A stretch of DNA of 64,000 nucleotides, from the NCBI RefSeq assembly GCF_014697355.1, contig NZ_JACJRQ010000032.1, positions 25,070-89,069 of the forward strand, read 5' to 3'. The number at the start of each line of letters is the position of its first letter. Within the stretch, counting starts at the first letter, position 1. Made by a program: the position numbers and the translations under genes. The notes beneath the pieces are model-generated. The model ran no database searches and had not been told where the DNA came from. It saw only the letters and a program-made list of their open reading frames with translations. The stretch comes from Nostoc calcicola FACHB-3891. GTDB taxonomy: Bacteria; Cyanobacteriota; Cyanobacteriia; Cyanobacteriales; Nostocaceae. This document shows, in pieces, positions 37,183 to 44,834 of the stretch.

Positions 37183-37539
37183 ATGAGTACACTGTACGAC
37201 AAAATTGGCGGAAAAGCTACTATTGAGAAAGTAGTAGATGAGCTTCACAAACGCATTGTTGCAGATAACACCCTGAAGCCTTTTTTCGCTAGTACAGATA
37301 TGGTGAAGCAACGTAATCATCAGATTGCTTTCTTCTCTCAGATATTTGAAGGGCCAAAAGAATACAGCGGCCGCGCAATGGACAAAACCCACACAGGTAT
37401 GGCACTACAGCAATCACACTTCGATGCGATCGCCCAACACCTGAGTGAATCAATGTCTGTAGCTGGGGTATCGGCAGATGATACAAAGGCTGCACTAGAT
37501 CGCGTCTCAAATTTAAAGGGCGCCATTTTGAACAAGTAA
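37183..37539 (+). CDS. glbN: Cyanoglobin (truncated hemoglobin, group I)
   Basis: This 118-aa trHbN reads MSTLYDKIGGKATIEKVVDELHKRIVADNTLKPFFASTDM, then RNHQIAFFSQIFEGPKEYSGRAMDKTHTGM. The proximal heme His is in the THTGM or QSHFDAIAQHL region, and there are the usual Phe-Phe and GG motifs. The nearest known case is Nostoc commune, where glbN lies between nifU and nifH as here. The gene has its own ribosome site (AAAGGAG). The inferred role is oxygen scavenging or delivery at low oxygen near nitrogenase. Many Nostocales lack it here, so its presence is informative for strain placement. Confidence 0.93.
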   Translation: MSTLYDKIGGKATIEKVVDELHKRIVADNTLKPFFASTDMVKQRNHQIAFFSQIFEGPKEYSGRAMDKTHTGMALQQSHFDAIAQHLSESMSVAGVSADDTKAALDRVSNLKGAILNK

Positions 37540-37881
37540 TCGGACTTAGGCATTGATTGTTGACGAATAAATAAGTCAATTCCTACCAAGTCTTGCAAGC
37601 TGAAACACATTATGACGTATTTGTAAATTGCGTAATCTTCTTTGTTCTTTGTCAGAACAAATGACAAAGGACAAAGGACAAATAACAAATTACAAATTAC
37701 AAATGACAAAAAGAAAACAAATTTAACCGCGAAATATATGCACTTACTTATCTATGTTTTGACTGTGGAGCGATCGCCACCAGCGATGTTCTACAAATCC
37801 TCACAGCCATAGCTCCGACAGGCGTGAGATCCTCAAACAAAAAAGACCCACCAACCAACCAATTGCAGGAAAACAAGAACA
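37540..37881. other. glbN-nifH spacer with hairpin
   Basis: TTTGTTCTTTGTC (37641-37653) and GACAAAGGACAAA (37663-37675) form a stem with one mismatch and a 9-nt loop, inside a tract of ACAAATG/ACAAAGG repeats. In Anabaena variabilis a stem-loop before nifH marks a processed, stabilised 5' end. This one sits about 205 bp before nifH and could play that role. No gene is present. Confidence 0.45.
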
Positions 37882-38775
37882 ATGACTGACGAAAATATTA
37901 GACAGATAGCTTTCTACGGTAAAGGTGGTATCGGTAAATCTACCACCTCCCAAAACACCCTCGCAGCTATGGCAGAAATGGGTCAGCGCATCATGATTGT
38001 GGGTTGCGACCCCAAAGCTGACTCTACCCGTTTGATGCTCCACAGTAAAGCTCAAACCACAGTTCTTCACCTCGCTGCTGAACGTGGTGCAGTAGAAGAT
38101 TTAGAACTCGAAGAAGTAATGCTCACCGGTTTCCGGGGTGTTAAGTGCGTAGAGTCTGGTGGTCCAGAACCCGGTGTAGGTTGCGCCGGTCGTGGTATTA
38201 TCACCGCCATCAACTTCTTAGAAGAAGCTGGTGCTTACCAAGACTTAGACTTCGTATCTTACGACGTATTGGGTGACGTTGTGTGCGGTGGTTTCGCTAT
38301 GCCTATCCGTGAAGGTAAGGCACAAGAAATCTACATCGTTACATCAGGTGAAATGATGGCGATGTATGCTGCTAACAACATCGCTCGTGGTATTCTCAAG
38401 TACGCTCACTCCGGTGGCGTGCGTTTGGGTGGTTTGATTTGTAACAGCCGTAAAGTTGACCGGGAAATCGAATTGATCGAAACCTTGGCTGAACGTTTGA
38501 ACACCCAAATGATTCACTTCGTACCCCGCGACAACATTGTACAACACGCAGAATTGCGCCGGATGACCGTCAACGAGTACGCACCTGATAGCGATCAAGG
38601 TAACGAATACCGCGCACTAGCTAAAAAGATCATCAACAACGACAAGCTCACCGTCCCCACACCAATCGAAATGGACGAACTAGAAGCATTGTTGGTTGAA
38701 TTCGGTATCCTTGATGACGATACCAAGCACGCAGAAATCATCGGTAAGACCGCTGCTGAAGCACCTGTTAAGTAA
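37882..38775 (+). CDS. nifH: Nitrogenase iron protein NifH
   Basis: This is the dinitrogenase reductase (297 aa), the ATP-dependent electron donor to the MoFe protein. Seen: P-loop GKGGIGKSTTSQN, GCDPKADST, the two cluster cysteines in GVGCAGRGI and DVVCGGFAMPI, the ADP-ribosylation-site region CAGRG, and Switch II YDVLGDVVCGG. All catalytic residues are intact and the length is normal. It lies upstream of the split nifD. Confidence 0.97.
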   Translation: MTDENIRQIAFYGKGGIGKSTTSQNTLAAMAEMGQRIMIVGCDPKADSTRLMLHSKAQTTVLHLAAERGAVEDLELEEVMLTGFRGVKCVESGGPEPGVGCAGRGIITAINFLEEAGAYQDLDFVSYDVLGDVVCGGFAMPIREGKAQEIYIVTSGEMMAMYAANNIARGILKYAHSGGVRLGGLICNSRKVDREIELIETLAERLNTQMIHFVPRDNIVQHAELRRMTVNEYAPDSDQGNEYRALAKKIINNDKLTVPTPIEMDELEALLVEFGILDDDTKHAEIIGKTAAEAPVK

Positions 38776-38937
38776 GCACTGATGTAGGAAAAGGAAAAGG
38801 AAACAATTGCATAATTTACCTTTTACCTTGTTTCTACCGATCACCTGTATCCCCCAAGGGGACTGCGAGTCCCCAACCCCACAGGGGACAACATTCCCCT
38901 TCCCTATCCCCGTTCCTTAGGAGCAATAGAGGCAAAA

Positions 38938-39839
38938 ATGACTCCTCCAGAAAATCAAAACATCATCGAAGAAAGAAAAGAACTAATTAAGGAAGTACTA
39001 AGCGCTTATCCCGAAAAAGCAGCTAAAAAACGGGAAAAGCACCTAAGTGTATACGAAGAAGGTAAGAGCGATTGCGGCGTTAAGTCTAACATCAAATCTC
39101 TTCCTGGTGTAATGACCGCTCGTGGTTGTGCTTACGCCGGTTCTAAAGGTGTGGTTTGGGGTCCTATTAAGGACATGATCCACATCAGCCACGGGCCTGT
39201 AGGTTGCGGTTACTGGTCTTGGTCTGGTCGTCGTAACTACTATATTGGTACTACAGGTGTTGATACCTTTGGTACCATGCACTTCACCTCTGACTTCCAA
39301 GAACGCGATATCGTTTTCGGTGGTGACAAGAAACTCACCAAACTGATCCAAGAATTGGAAGTTCTTTTCCCCTTGAACCGTGGTGTCTCTATTCAATCTG
39401 AATGTCCCATCGGTCTAATTGGGGATGACATCGAAGCAGTAGCTCGCAACACATCCAAAGAAATTGGCAAGCCAGTTGTTCCCGTTCGTTGCGAAGGCTT
39501 CCGGGGTGTTTCTCAGTCCTTGGGACACCACATCGCTAACGACATGGTGCGTGACTGGGTGTTCACCAGAGCCGACAAAGAGAAGAAAGAAGGTAAGTTA
39601 CAATTCGAGTCTACTCCCTACGACGTAGCAATTATCGGTGACTACAACATCGGTGGTGATGCTTGGGCTAGCCGGATTCTGTTAGAAGAACTGGGCTTGC
39701 GCGTAGTTGCTCAGTGGTCTGGTGATGGTACCATCAACGAAATGTTGATGACACCGAACGTAAAGATGAACTTGATTCACTGCTACCGTTCGATGAACTA
39801 CATCAGCCGTCACATGGAAGAAGCTTACGGTATACCCTG
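38938..39839 (+). CDS. nifD: Nitrogenase MoFe alpha chain, segment 1 of split gene
   Basis: This is the 5' part of nifD, about 300 codons. It carries the P-cluster cysteines (RGCAYAGSKG, GPVGCGYWSW, SECPIGLIGDD) and the FeMo-co cysteine in HCYRSMNYISRHMEEAYGIP. Normal NifD continues W-L-E-Y-N-F-F-G-P-T-K-I-A-E-S. Here the sequence leaves the family after Ile-Pro and meets a stop at 39877-39879. The break is at the direct repeat TATACCCTG (39831-39839). Joining this base-for-base to the second copy at 48054-48062 gives GGT ATA CCC TGG CTA GAA, restoring Gly-Ile-Pro-Trp-Leu-Glu. So this is a gene awaiting excision of an element, not a pseudogene. Confidence 0.96.
39831..39839. other. Left core site (attL-like) of element 1
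   Basis: TATACCCTG, the left copy of the direct repeat within nifD codons Gly-Ile-Pro-Trp. Crossover anywhere in the nine bases gives the same product. Confidence 0.9.
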
Positions 39840-39950
39840 TACGAAGTATGATTTAATGTGTTGTGATACCAGGATTTAGTCCACGTCTAACTTTGCTCAA
39901 TTTAAACATTGTTCTAAATGGACTAAATTTTAAGACACATTTAAGACACA

Positions 39951-41357
39951 ATGGAAAGCAAGGCACAGGACGTTTTTGAGGATTTCATTCCGCCAGCATC
40001 TACCGATGGCAGCTATCTAGGAACGCAGAAACACATGAAGGCTACTCGGCAGCATCTGGAACGCAAATTTGAGAAAGGTTTGGCAGACACTAAGGCTCGA
40101 CTAAAAGCCGCTAAGGTGAAAGTGGGTTTGGTCGTGGCACGGGACACTATTCAATTGCAAGCATCGCTACCAATCAAACCGGGCGATCGCGACACTAATG
40201 GAACTGGTTATAAGCAGTACAAGATTTCGTTAAATATCCCTGCAAGTTTGGACGGATTGAAAACAGCAGAGGAAGAGGCACATGAGCTAGGCAAGCTGAT
40301 GGCTCGTAAACAATTTGAATGGACTGAGAAATATCTTGGTAAAACTGCTAAGGTCGCCAACAGATCCCAAGCCCTTGCTGATATTTTGGAAGAGTTTGAA
40401 ACTGAGTATTTCAAAACACGCAAATTAACAGAGAAAAGTAAACACACCTTTTCCTATTACAAGGACTATTTACGGCGATTGATTGGGTTAGATACTTTGT
40501 TGACACAATCGGAGATTGATGAAAAACTTGCACAGATGACGAGCGATCATGCCAAATACCACGCCGTAAAATCGTTGAAAGTTTTAAAATCAACTCTTAA
40601 TTTAACTGGTTTCACCCTTGAGCAATTTAAAGCTACACAACCCAAAAGTCAGGCTAGGGACATTCCCAGTGATGAGGATATCATCAAATATTATGAATAT
40701 TTTCAGAAGTATTCATTGACTAGGAGCTTGACAATCAAAAAGAATTGCTTAGACAGTTGGAAGATGTGGCAATGGGTGTATGGAATGCTTGCTACTTATG
40801 GATTACGCCCAAGAGAATTGTTTGTAAATCCTGAAATTAATTGGTGGTTGAGTCCTGAAAATAAAGATAATACATGGAAAGTTCACCCAGACACCAAGAC
40901 TGGTTACAGAGAAGCTTTACCGCTACATCCTGAATGGGTTTACTTGTTTGATTTAAAAAATGTAGAGTATTTGGAACTGTTAAAAGCTCAAACTGATGAC
41001 AGAACTAGTTTTATAGATATCAACACTATTCGGGTTAATTGCTCATCATGGTTTAGGCGTGTAAATATTCCGTTTACGCCCTATGACTTACGCCACGCTT
41101 GGGCAATTCGAGCGCATATGATGGGCATTCCAATTAAAGCTGCTGCTGACAATTTGGGGCATTCTGTAGAGATTCACACTGAGATTTATCAGAAGTGGTT
41201 CAGCTTGGAGAACCGGAGGAAGGTAATTAAACAGGCAGTAGATAAAAAGGATGACATGGATGCATTGAAGGAAGAGAATGCACGGCTCAGGGCTGAGGTG
41301 GAATATCTCAGGCAAGCTCTGGCACGGCATCAAGTCATTCAGGTGCTGTCTAATTGA
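39951..41357 (+). CDS. XisA/XisC-type tyrosine recombinase
   Basis: This site-specific recombinase (468 aa, close to XisA length) is probably the one that excises this element. Seen: an N-terminal core-binding region, an arginine in ATYGLRPREL (about residue 284), and the second box PYDLRHAWAIRAH (about 379-391). There tyrosine takes the place usually held by histidine in the R-H-R-Y tetrad. The nucleophile is Tyr in LGHSVEIHTEIYQKW (about 415). I recall that the R-Y-R-Y arrangement is the mark of XisA and XisC from heterocyst elements. A C-terminal coiled coil (LKEENARLRAEVEYLRQAL) follows. The gene begins 111 bp inside the left core site and points inward. Because its element uses a different core site from Anabaena xisA, I leave the symbol blank. 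Confidence 0.9.
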   Translation: MESKAQDVFEDFIPPASTDGSYLGTQKHMKATRQHLERKFEKGLADTKARLKAAKVKVGLVVARDTIQLQASLPIKPGDRDTNGTGYKQYKISLNIPASLDGLKTAEEEAHELGKLMARKQFEWTEKYLGKTAKVANRSQALADILEEFETEYFKTRKLTEKSKHTFSYYKDYLRRLIGLDTLLTQSEIDEKLAQMTSDHAKYHAVKSLKVLKSTLNLTGFTLEQFKATQPKSQARDIPSDEDIIKYYEYFQKYSLTRSLTIKKNCLDSWKMWQWVYGMLATYGLRPRELFVNPEINWWLSPENKDNTWKVHPDTKTGYREALPLHPEWVYLFDLKNVEYLELLKAQTDDRTSFIDINTIRVNCSSWFRRVNIPFTPYDLRHAWAIRAHMMGIPIKAAADNLGHSVEIHTEIYQKWFSLENRRKVIKQAVDKKDDMDALKEENARLRAEVEYLRQALARHQVIQVLSN

Positions 41358-41381
41358 CCTTTTTTTTAGAAGGTGAGGGGG

Positions 41382-41413
41382 AGGGGCGATCGTCGTTGAT
41401 GACGATCGCCCCT
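41382..41413. terminator. Bidirectional terminator between recombinase and coiled-coil gene
   Basis: AGGGGCGATCGTC (41382-41394) and GACGATCGCCCCT (41401-41413) are perfect 13-bp arms around GTTGAT. GAAGTTTTT follows, lying between convergent genes. Confidence 0.7.
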
Positions 41414-41434
41414 GAAGTTTTTGTACGCAATCGC

Positions 41435-42250
41435 TCACCGCTCGTTAGTTGAAAGTTTATTCAATTCCCTGATGAATGCCTCAATAGCCTTCCCTCCTGC
41501 TGACTGCCTCCCAATTTTCAGCTTGGCTAAAACACGATCGCGGGTTGGGGTGTAATCTGGTTGCACATAGTTACCTATGGTATTCTGTAACTCACTCTTC
41601 TCATGCTCTTGTGCTTGTGAAGATGAGTTAGTGACTTGATTGTGTAACTCTTCTCTAGCTTTCTGCAACTGTTCGTGTAACTCCTGGTTCTCGTGCCTGA
41701 GTGTCTTGATTTCAGAAGAAAGTTCCTTGATCTGGCTTTGGTTTTTCTGTAACTGTGCCTGTAACTCTTCTAGAATGGATTGATCGTTGCTTTGCTGCCT
41801 GGTAACTTCTTTTGGTGTCGTTACCGAGCTTTCAATCTTCCCCAGGCTGGCAACCTCCTGACGCAGTTCAGAGAGCGCTTGCCACAGCTGATCGACATCG
41901 GATATAGTTACAGATGATTTATCTGTAACTGGATTAGTTACAGTTACAGACTTGGGGCGTGATTCAGTTGGGACATTCAACAAGCCGGCTATTTCCTCCA
42001 GCTTGGCAGTAGTCAATTCTCCAGCCTTGCCAATATAGCGCTTGTGTAACTTACCTTGCTGCTTTCTGTAACCATACCAGTATTCGCCCTCTCTCCTGGC
42101 GGTGAATGGGGAGTCGTTGCCCACAGGAGAATAGCGAAAAGATTTGTGAGTTTCCAACCATTCAAACCATTGTGGTGATTTTAGGTCGATGGTTGTCCCC
42201 TCACCTGACTCTAATATTCCCTGCACCACTGAGCAGATTTTGTTACTCAT
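41435..42250 (-). CDS. Coiled-coil putative DNA-binding protein of cyanobacterial elements
   Basis: The N-terminal 90 residues of this 271-aa protein (FEWLETHKSFRYS...FTARREGEYWYGYRKQQGKLHKRYIGKAGELTTAKLEEIAGLLN) look like a compact DNA-binding or arm-type domain of the sort found in element and plasmid proteins. Residues about 125-220 form a long coiled coil (LRQEVASLGK..LQAQLQKNQSQIKELSSEIKTLRHENQELHEQLQKAREEL). The tail has another basic segment. There is no catalytic motif. Directly upstream are five GTTAC/GTAAC repeats in 62 bp that could be its operator. It is convergent with the recombinase. It may be a directionality factor, partition protein or regulator; function unknown. Confidence 0.6.
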   Translation of the reverse strand: MSNKICSVVQGILESGEGTTIDLKSPQWFEWLETHKSFRYSPVGNDSPFTARREGEYWYGYRKQQGKLHKRYIGKAGELTTAKLEEIAGLLNVPTESRPKSVTVTNPVTDKSSVTISDVDQLWQALSELRQEVASLGKIESSVTTPKEVTRQQSNDQSILEELQAQLQKNQSQIKELSSEIKTLRHENQELHEQLQKAREELHNQVTNSSSQAQEHEKSELQNTIGNYVQPDYTPTRDRVLAKLKIGRQSAGGKAIEAFIRELNKLSTNER

Positions 42251-42303
42251 TTTAGTTACCTAAAGTTATATGTAACTATTATATATGTAACTATTGCGGT
42301 TAC
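42242..42303. promoter_or_regulatory. Cluster of GTTAC/GTAAC repeats upstream of the coiled-coil gene
   Basis: Five sites: GTTAC at 42242, 42255 and 42299, GTAAC at 42272 and 42287 (the first overlaps the start codon). Three more lie at 42625, 42636 and 42665. The wider motif is TAGTTACA / TGTAACTA. Candidate operator. Confidence 0.45.
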
Positions 42304-42894
42304 ATAAAGTTTGCGATATTAGCCAGGTAGAAAATTATTTTGTAATCTCTTAAGTTCTCTTCCAGAGGGAATTTCAGCGATTTTTACCGCGAAAAAATGC
42401 TTTTTTCAGTTGTTGGGGAATAGTCTGCCAATAGTCTGACTATTGGTAGCGCACAAGTACTGTATTCTCCTTATGTAACCGCTTTATACCCAGACTATAA
42501 CAGGACTGTAGTCCGGTCTTGGTTGCACTTTAATGGGGTTATAGTCTTTGTATGGTCGAACTATAACCCCTCAATACTGCTGCTGTCCCTGTGCTTGTTG
42601 AGCATGATTTATTAACTATTGACAGTTACCTATTAGTTACATATGATAGCTACATAGTTGTTAGGTAACTGTTTGAGCGAGTAAGACGTAGTGCTGCGTC
42701 GCTCCCACTCCCTACCCACAGCTGATGCATAAATGATCATCTGTCCCAGAAATTGCACGATCGCTTTTGGGCGAAATCTGGTTCAATGATTCCAGATACC
42801 TGATGCTATTCAAAGTACTGCTTTATCCTTCACCTCGACCGTTGCCGTGATGCTGTTTGCTCAAGGATGCAGTTGGGGGAGACTGGGGGCCTGC
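42304..42894. other. Non-coding stretch with several inverted repeats
   Basis: No gene seen. It holds CCAATAGT/ACTATTGG (42428-42446) and GGGGTTATAGT/ACTATAACCCC with 14-nt loop (42535-42570). ATAGTC/GACTAT half-sites occur repeatedly (42431, 42438, 42493, 42541), the same half-site found in the palindrome at 43123. Confidence 0.5.
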
Positions 42895-43068
42895 TTATGC
42901 TGCCCCTTGGTCTTTGGTGGCAGCTTTTGCTTCTGCCTTATCCAAATATTCTTGAATAGCGATAGCTGCTAGTTGGCTCACTGAACGCTTTTCAGCCACA
43001 GCAAGACGTTTCAATCTTTCTTTGTCTTCTTGGCTAATAATTATGCTTAAGTTGGGACTTTTAGCCAT
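42895..43068 (-). CDS. Ribbon-helix-helix (CopG/Arc-like) protein
   Basis: This 57-aa protein reads MAKSPNLSIIISQEDKERLKRLAVAEKRSVSQLAAIAIQEYLDKAEAKAATKDQGAA (residues given in pieces: the strand is SPNLSIIIS, helix 1 EDKERLKRLAVAEK, helix 2 SVSQLAAIAIQEYLDKA). The strand-helix-helix pattern with S-V-S-Q-L at the turn is typical of plasmid-type RHH repressors. It is too short for most gene finders. Its start codon is preceded by several TAGACT/AGTCTA half-sites, including a palindrome at 43123-43137, as expected for autoregulation. Confidence 0.7.
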   Translation of the reverse strand: MAKSPNLSIIISQEDKERLKRLAVAEKRSVSQLAAIAIQEYLDKAEAKAATKDQGAA

Positions 43069-43072
43069 TGCG

Positions 43073-43170
43073 GTTACTAGACTCTCTTCTCTTTAATCAT
43101 ACCCTGCGAGAATCTAATAGCCTAGTCTACTAGACTATAGCAACATCTACGTAACTATAGTAGACTCATT
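43073..43170. promoter_or_regulatory. Candidate operator of the ribbon-helix-helix gene
   Basis: TAGTCT-ACT-AGACTA is a palindrome at 43123-43137. Further TAGACT half-sites lie at 43078-43083 and 43161-43166. Short repeated half-sites of this length suit an RHH dimer array. Confidence 0.5.
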
Positions 43171-43264
43171 ATAAATGCGCCCTAGTAACGGAGGCGGCCA
43201 CCTGCGTTACTAGTACGACTTCCATCCAATCGATAAAGCAAAGCCACGATTAGGAGGCAATAAA

Positions 43265-43582
43265 ATGATATCGCGTCGAAAGCTGCTGGTTAGTTTGCCA
43301 GCGGTGTTAGTTGCTGCTGTCAATCCAAAAAGGACTGATGACTATTCCCCACTACCCACTCCCCAATTCCGCATCGGTCAGCGAGTTAAAACCTGGTATG
43401 AACTGGAGAGATTCCCCAAACCAGTTGAGGTAACAGGCACAATTAAAGGTTTGTGGTGGCAGCCGGAGGGATGGCAAATTGAAGTTGGCTGGGTGTACCA
43501 AGTCTGGTTTCCACCTAATGACTTCTTAGGAAGCGATACCTACTGGGATGAGATACCAGAGTTTGACCTAGAACCTTGTTAA
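43265..43582 (+). CDS. Small hypothetical protein with possible Tat signal
   Basis: This 105-aa protein starts MISRRKLLVSLPAVLVAAV, a short twin-arginine-type or plain export signal. A proline- and tryptophan-rich body follows (RIGQRVKTWYELERFPKPVEVTGTIKGLWWQPEGWQIEVGWVYQVWF). The body repeats an SH3-like pattern seen in small cyanobacterial proteins (G-x-R-V-x-T...G-T-I-x-G-L...W-Y-x-V). The ribosome site AGGAGGC is strong. It is not recognised further. Confidence 0.6.
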   Translation: MISRRKLLVSLPAVLVAAVNPKRTDDYSPLPTPQFRIGQRVKTWYELERFPKPVEVTGTIKGLWWQPEGWQIEVGWVYQVWFPPNDFLGSDTYWDEIPEFDLEPC

Positions 43583-43695
43583 CGCTGGGGAGTTTGACGC
43601 CGTGGACTCACGGTGTCAATGCCTCAAAGCATTACTGGCACCGTTTCAGAGGCTATTTGATGTCAACTTCAGTTTTATACTGACAACTTTAGGCA

Positions 43696-44106
43696 GGATC
43701 ACCCCTCGGATCACCTCACTTCATATTCTGTAAGCCTTGATAGCAATGATTTACAGCCTGATTTTATGATTGGTATAAAAAAAAGAGGATCACCCCAGGA
43801 TCACCCCTCGGATCACCCCACGAACGTAGATATAGCAAGCAATACAGCCAAAGGTGATCCTCAAACTGCCAAAAATCTCAAAAAAAAACTCCATGCATAG
43901 AATTTTTGAATCGCCAAGTCACTTTGAGGATCACCTTCGGCTGAATGCCTTGCTAGGCAAGAACTTTAGAGGTGATCCAGGGGGTGATCCTATTTTTTTT
44001 ATACCAAGTTGTGATTTAAGCTTGAAAGGCTTTACTGACAAAGTATTCAGGATTATTAAGGGAGGTGATCCGAGGGGTGATACTTGAGGTGATCCTGGGG
44101 TGATCC
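43696..44106. repeat. Iteron-like array: 12 GGATCACC/GGTGATCC sites with flanking T/A tracts
   Basis: Perfect GGATCACC starts at 43696, 43708, 43787, 43798, 43810 and 43928; perfect GGTGATCC at 43853, 43971, 43983, 44064, 44088 and 44099; one degenerate copy GGTGATAC at 44076. Within clusters the spacing is 11 or 12 bp, about one helical turn. Three clusters abut an eight-base A or T tract and ATAC/GTAT: GTATAAAAAAAAGAGGATC at 43773, GATCCTATTTTTTTTATAC at 43986, and the same at 44102. The 43773 and 44102 groups form a long inverted repeat. No protein is credible across it. Confidence 0.85.
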
Positions 44107-44184
44107 TATTTTTTTTATACACACCTCTTGTTTGATCGCTTAATAGCTCCTGATAAGCATTTGAGACGTTTTTAAAGGTTATCC

Positions 44185-44297
44185 ACTTAGTGTGTGAGAA
44201 TTACACACTAAGTATACAAAGCCTTAATTTACACCGAACTTTTAGATACTTAGTGTGTGAGAATTACACACTAAGTGTTTAAAGCATTAATTTACAC
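44185..44297. repeat. Two tandem 63-bp units with a 29-bp palindrome each
   Basis: Each palindrome has arms ACTTAGTGTGT / ACACACTAAGT around GAGAATT, at 44185-44213 and 44248-44276. Each is followed by AAAGC(C/A)TTAATTTACACC. The first is preceded by TTATCCAC, eight bases of the bacterial DnaA box. The second ends about 75 bp before the first KilA-N gene. Candidate operator or replication site. Confidence 0.8.
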
Positions 44298-44372
44298 CAA
44301 GGTTGCAGACAAAAAAATAACCCCTGTCTGAGCCGGAGTTGTTTAACATTTTCAGAGCAACGAGGAATTGAT

Positions 44373-44777
44373 ATGTCACAAAGAGAGCAGTTTGACAAAT
44401 TACTACAATACGCACGGCAAGACGACGGCTACATCAACGCTACTGAATGGTGCAAGCATTTTGGGTATCGACTTGACAAATGGAAGCGATTGCGAGAAAC
44501 AAAAGCTAGATTAGAGTCTTTGAAAAATACAGAGTCAAATACTGAACCCTGCATTGTTGAGCGCGTAGGTAAAACTTGGGTGACATGGGTTCACCCAATC
44601 ATGGCAGTTCACCTAGCCAGCTACTTTGATCCAGCCTTCAACGACCATGTAGCCGAGATTTTTGTCAGGTATACCACAGATGACCCAACTCTCGCCGCTG
44701 ATATTGCCTTAAGGCAGGAAACGACCGAGGGGCTGAACATAATTAACAAGGTAGTCTATGAGCGCTACGAAGAATAA
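44373..44777 (+). CDS. KilA-N domain protein, short form
   Basis: This 134-aa protein is nearly all KilA-N domain: DDGYINATEWCKHFGYRLDKWKRL (residues about 17-40) and TWVTWVHPIMAVHLASYFDPAFNDHVAEIFVRY (about 70-105). Family knowledge: KilA-N is a DNA-binding fold from phages, nucleocytoplasmic viruses and some plasmids. It stands 57 bp before a longer paralogue, with a ribosome site (ACGAGGAA). Upstream are two 29-bp palindromes it may bind. No catalytic activity is expected. Confidence 0.85.
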   Translation: MSQREQFDKLLQYARQDDGYINATEWCKHFGYRLDKWKRLRETKARLESLKNTESNTEPCIVERVGKTWVTWVHPIMAVHLASYFDPAFNDHVAEIFVRYTTDDPTLAADIALRQETTEGLNIINKVVYERYEE

Positions 44778-44834
44778 AAAGCAATCCATGCTTGAGCGGA
44801 GATTGCTTAACCTTTTAAAAACAAGGAGAATTAT

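Noticed and set aside
38938..39879. nifD as a frameshifted pseudogene
   Set aside because: The break sits exactly on a direct repeat shared with 48054 and rejoining restores the family sequence in frame.
43854..44087. 77-aa open frame across the GGATCACC array
   Set aside because: The coding signal is the repeat itself (GDPGGDP-type residues) and a mirror frame exists on the other strand.
44185..44276. Twin palindromes as transcription terminators
   Set aside because: There is no T-run after either one and no gene ends just before them; an operator or origin reading fits better.
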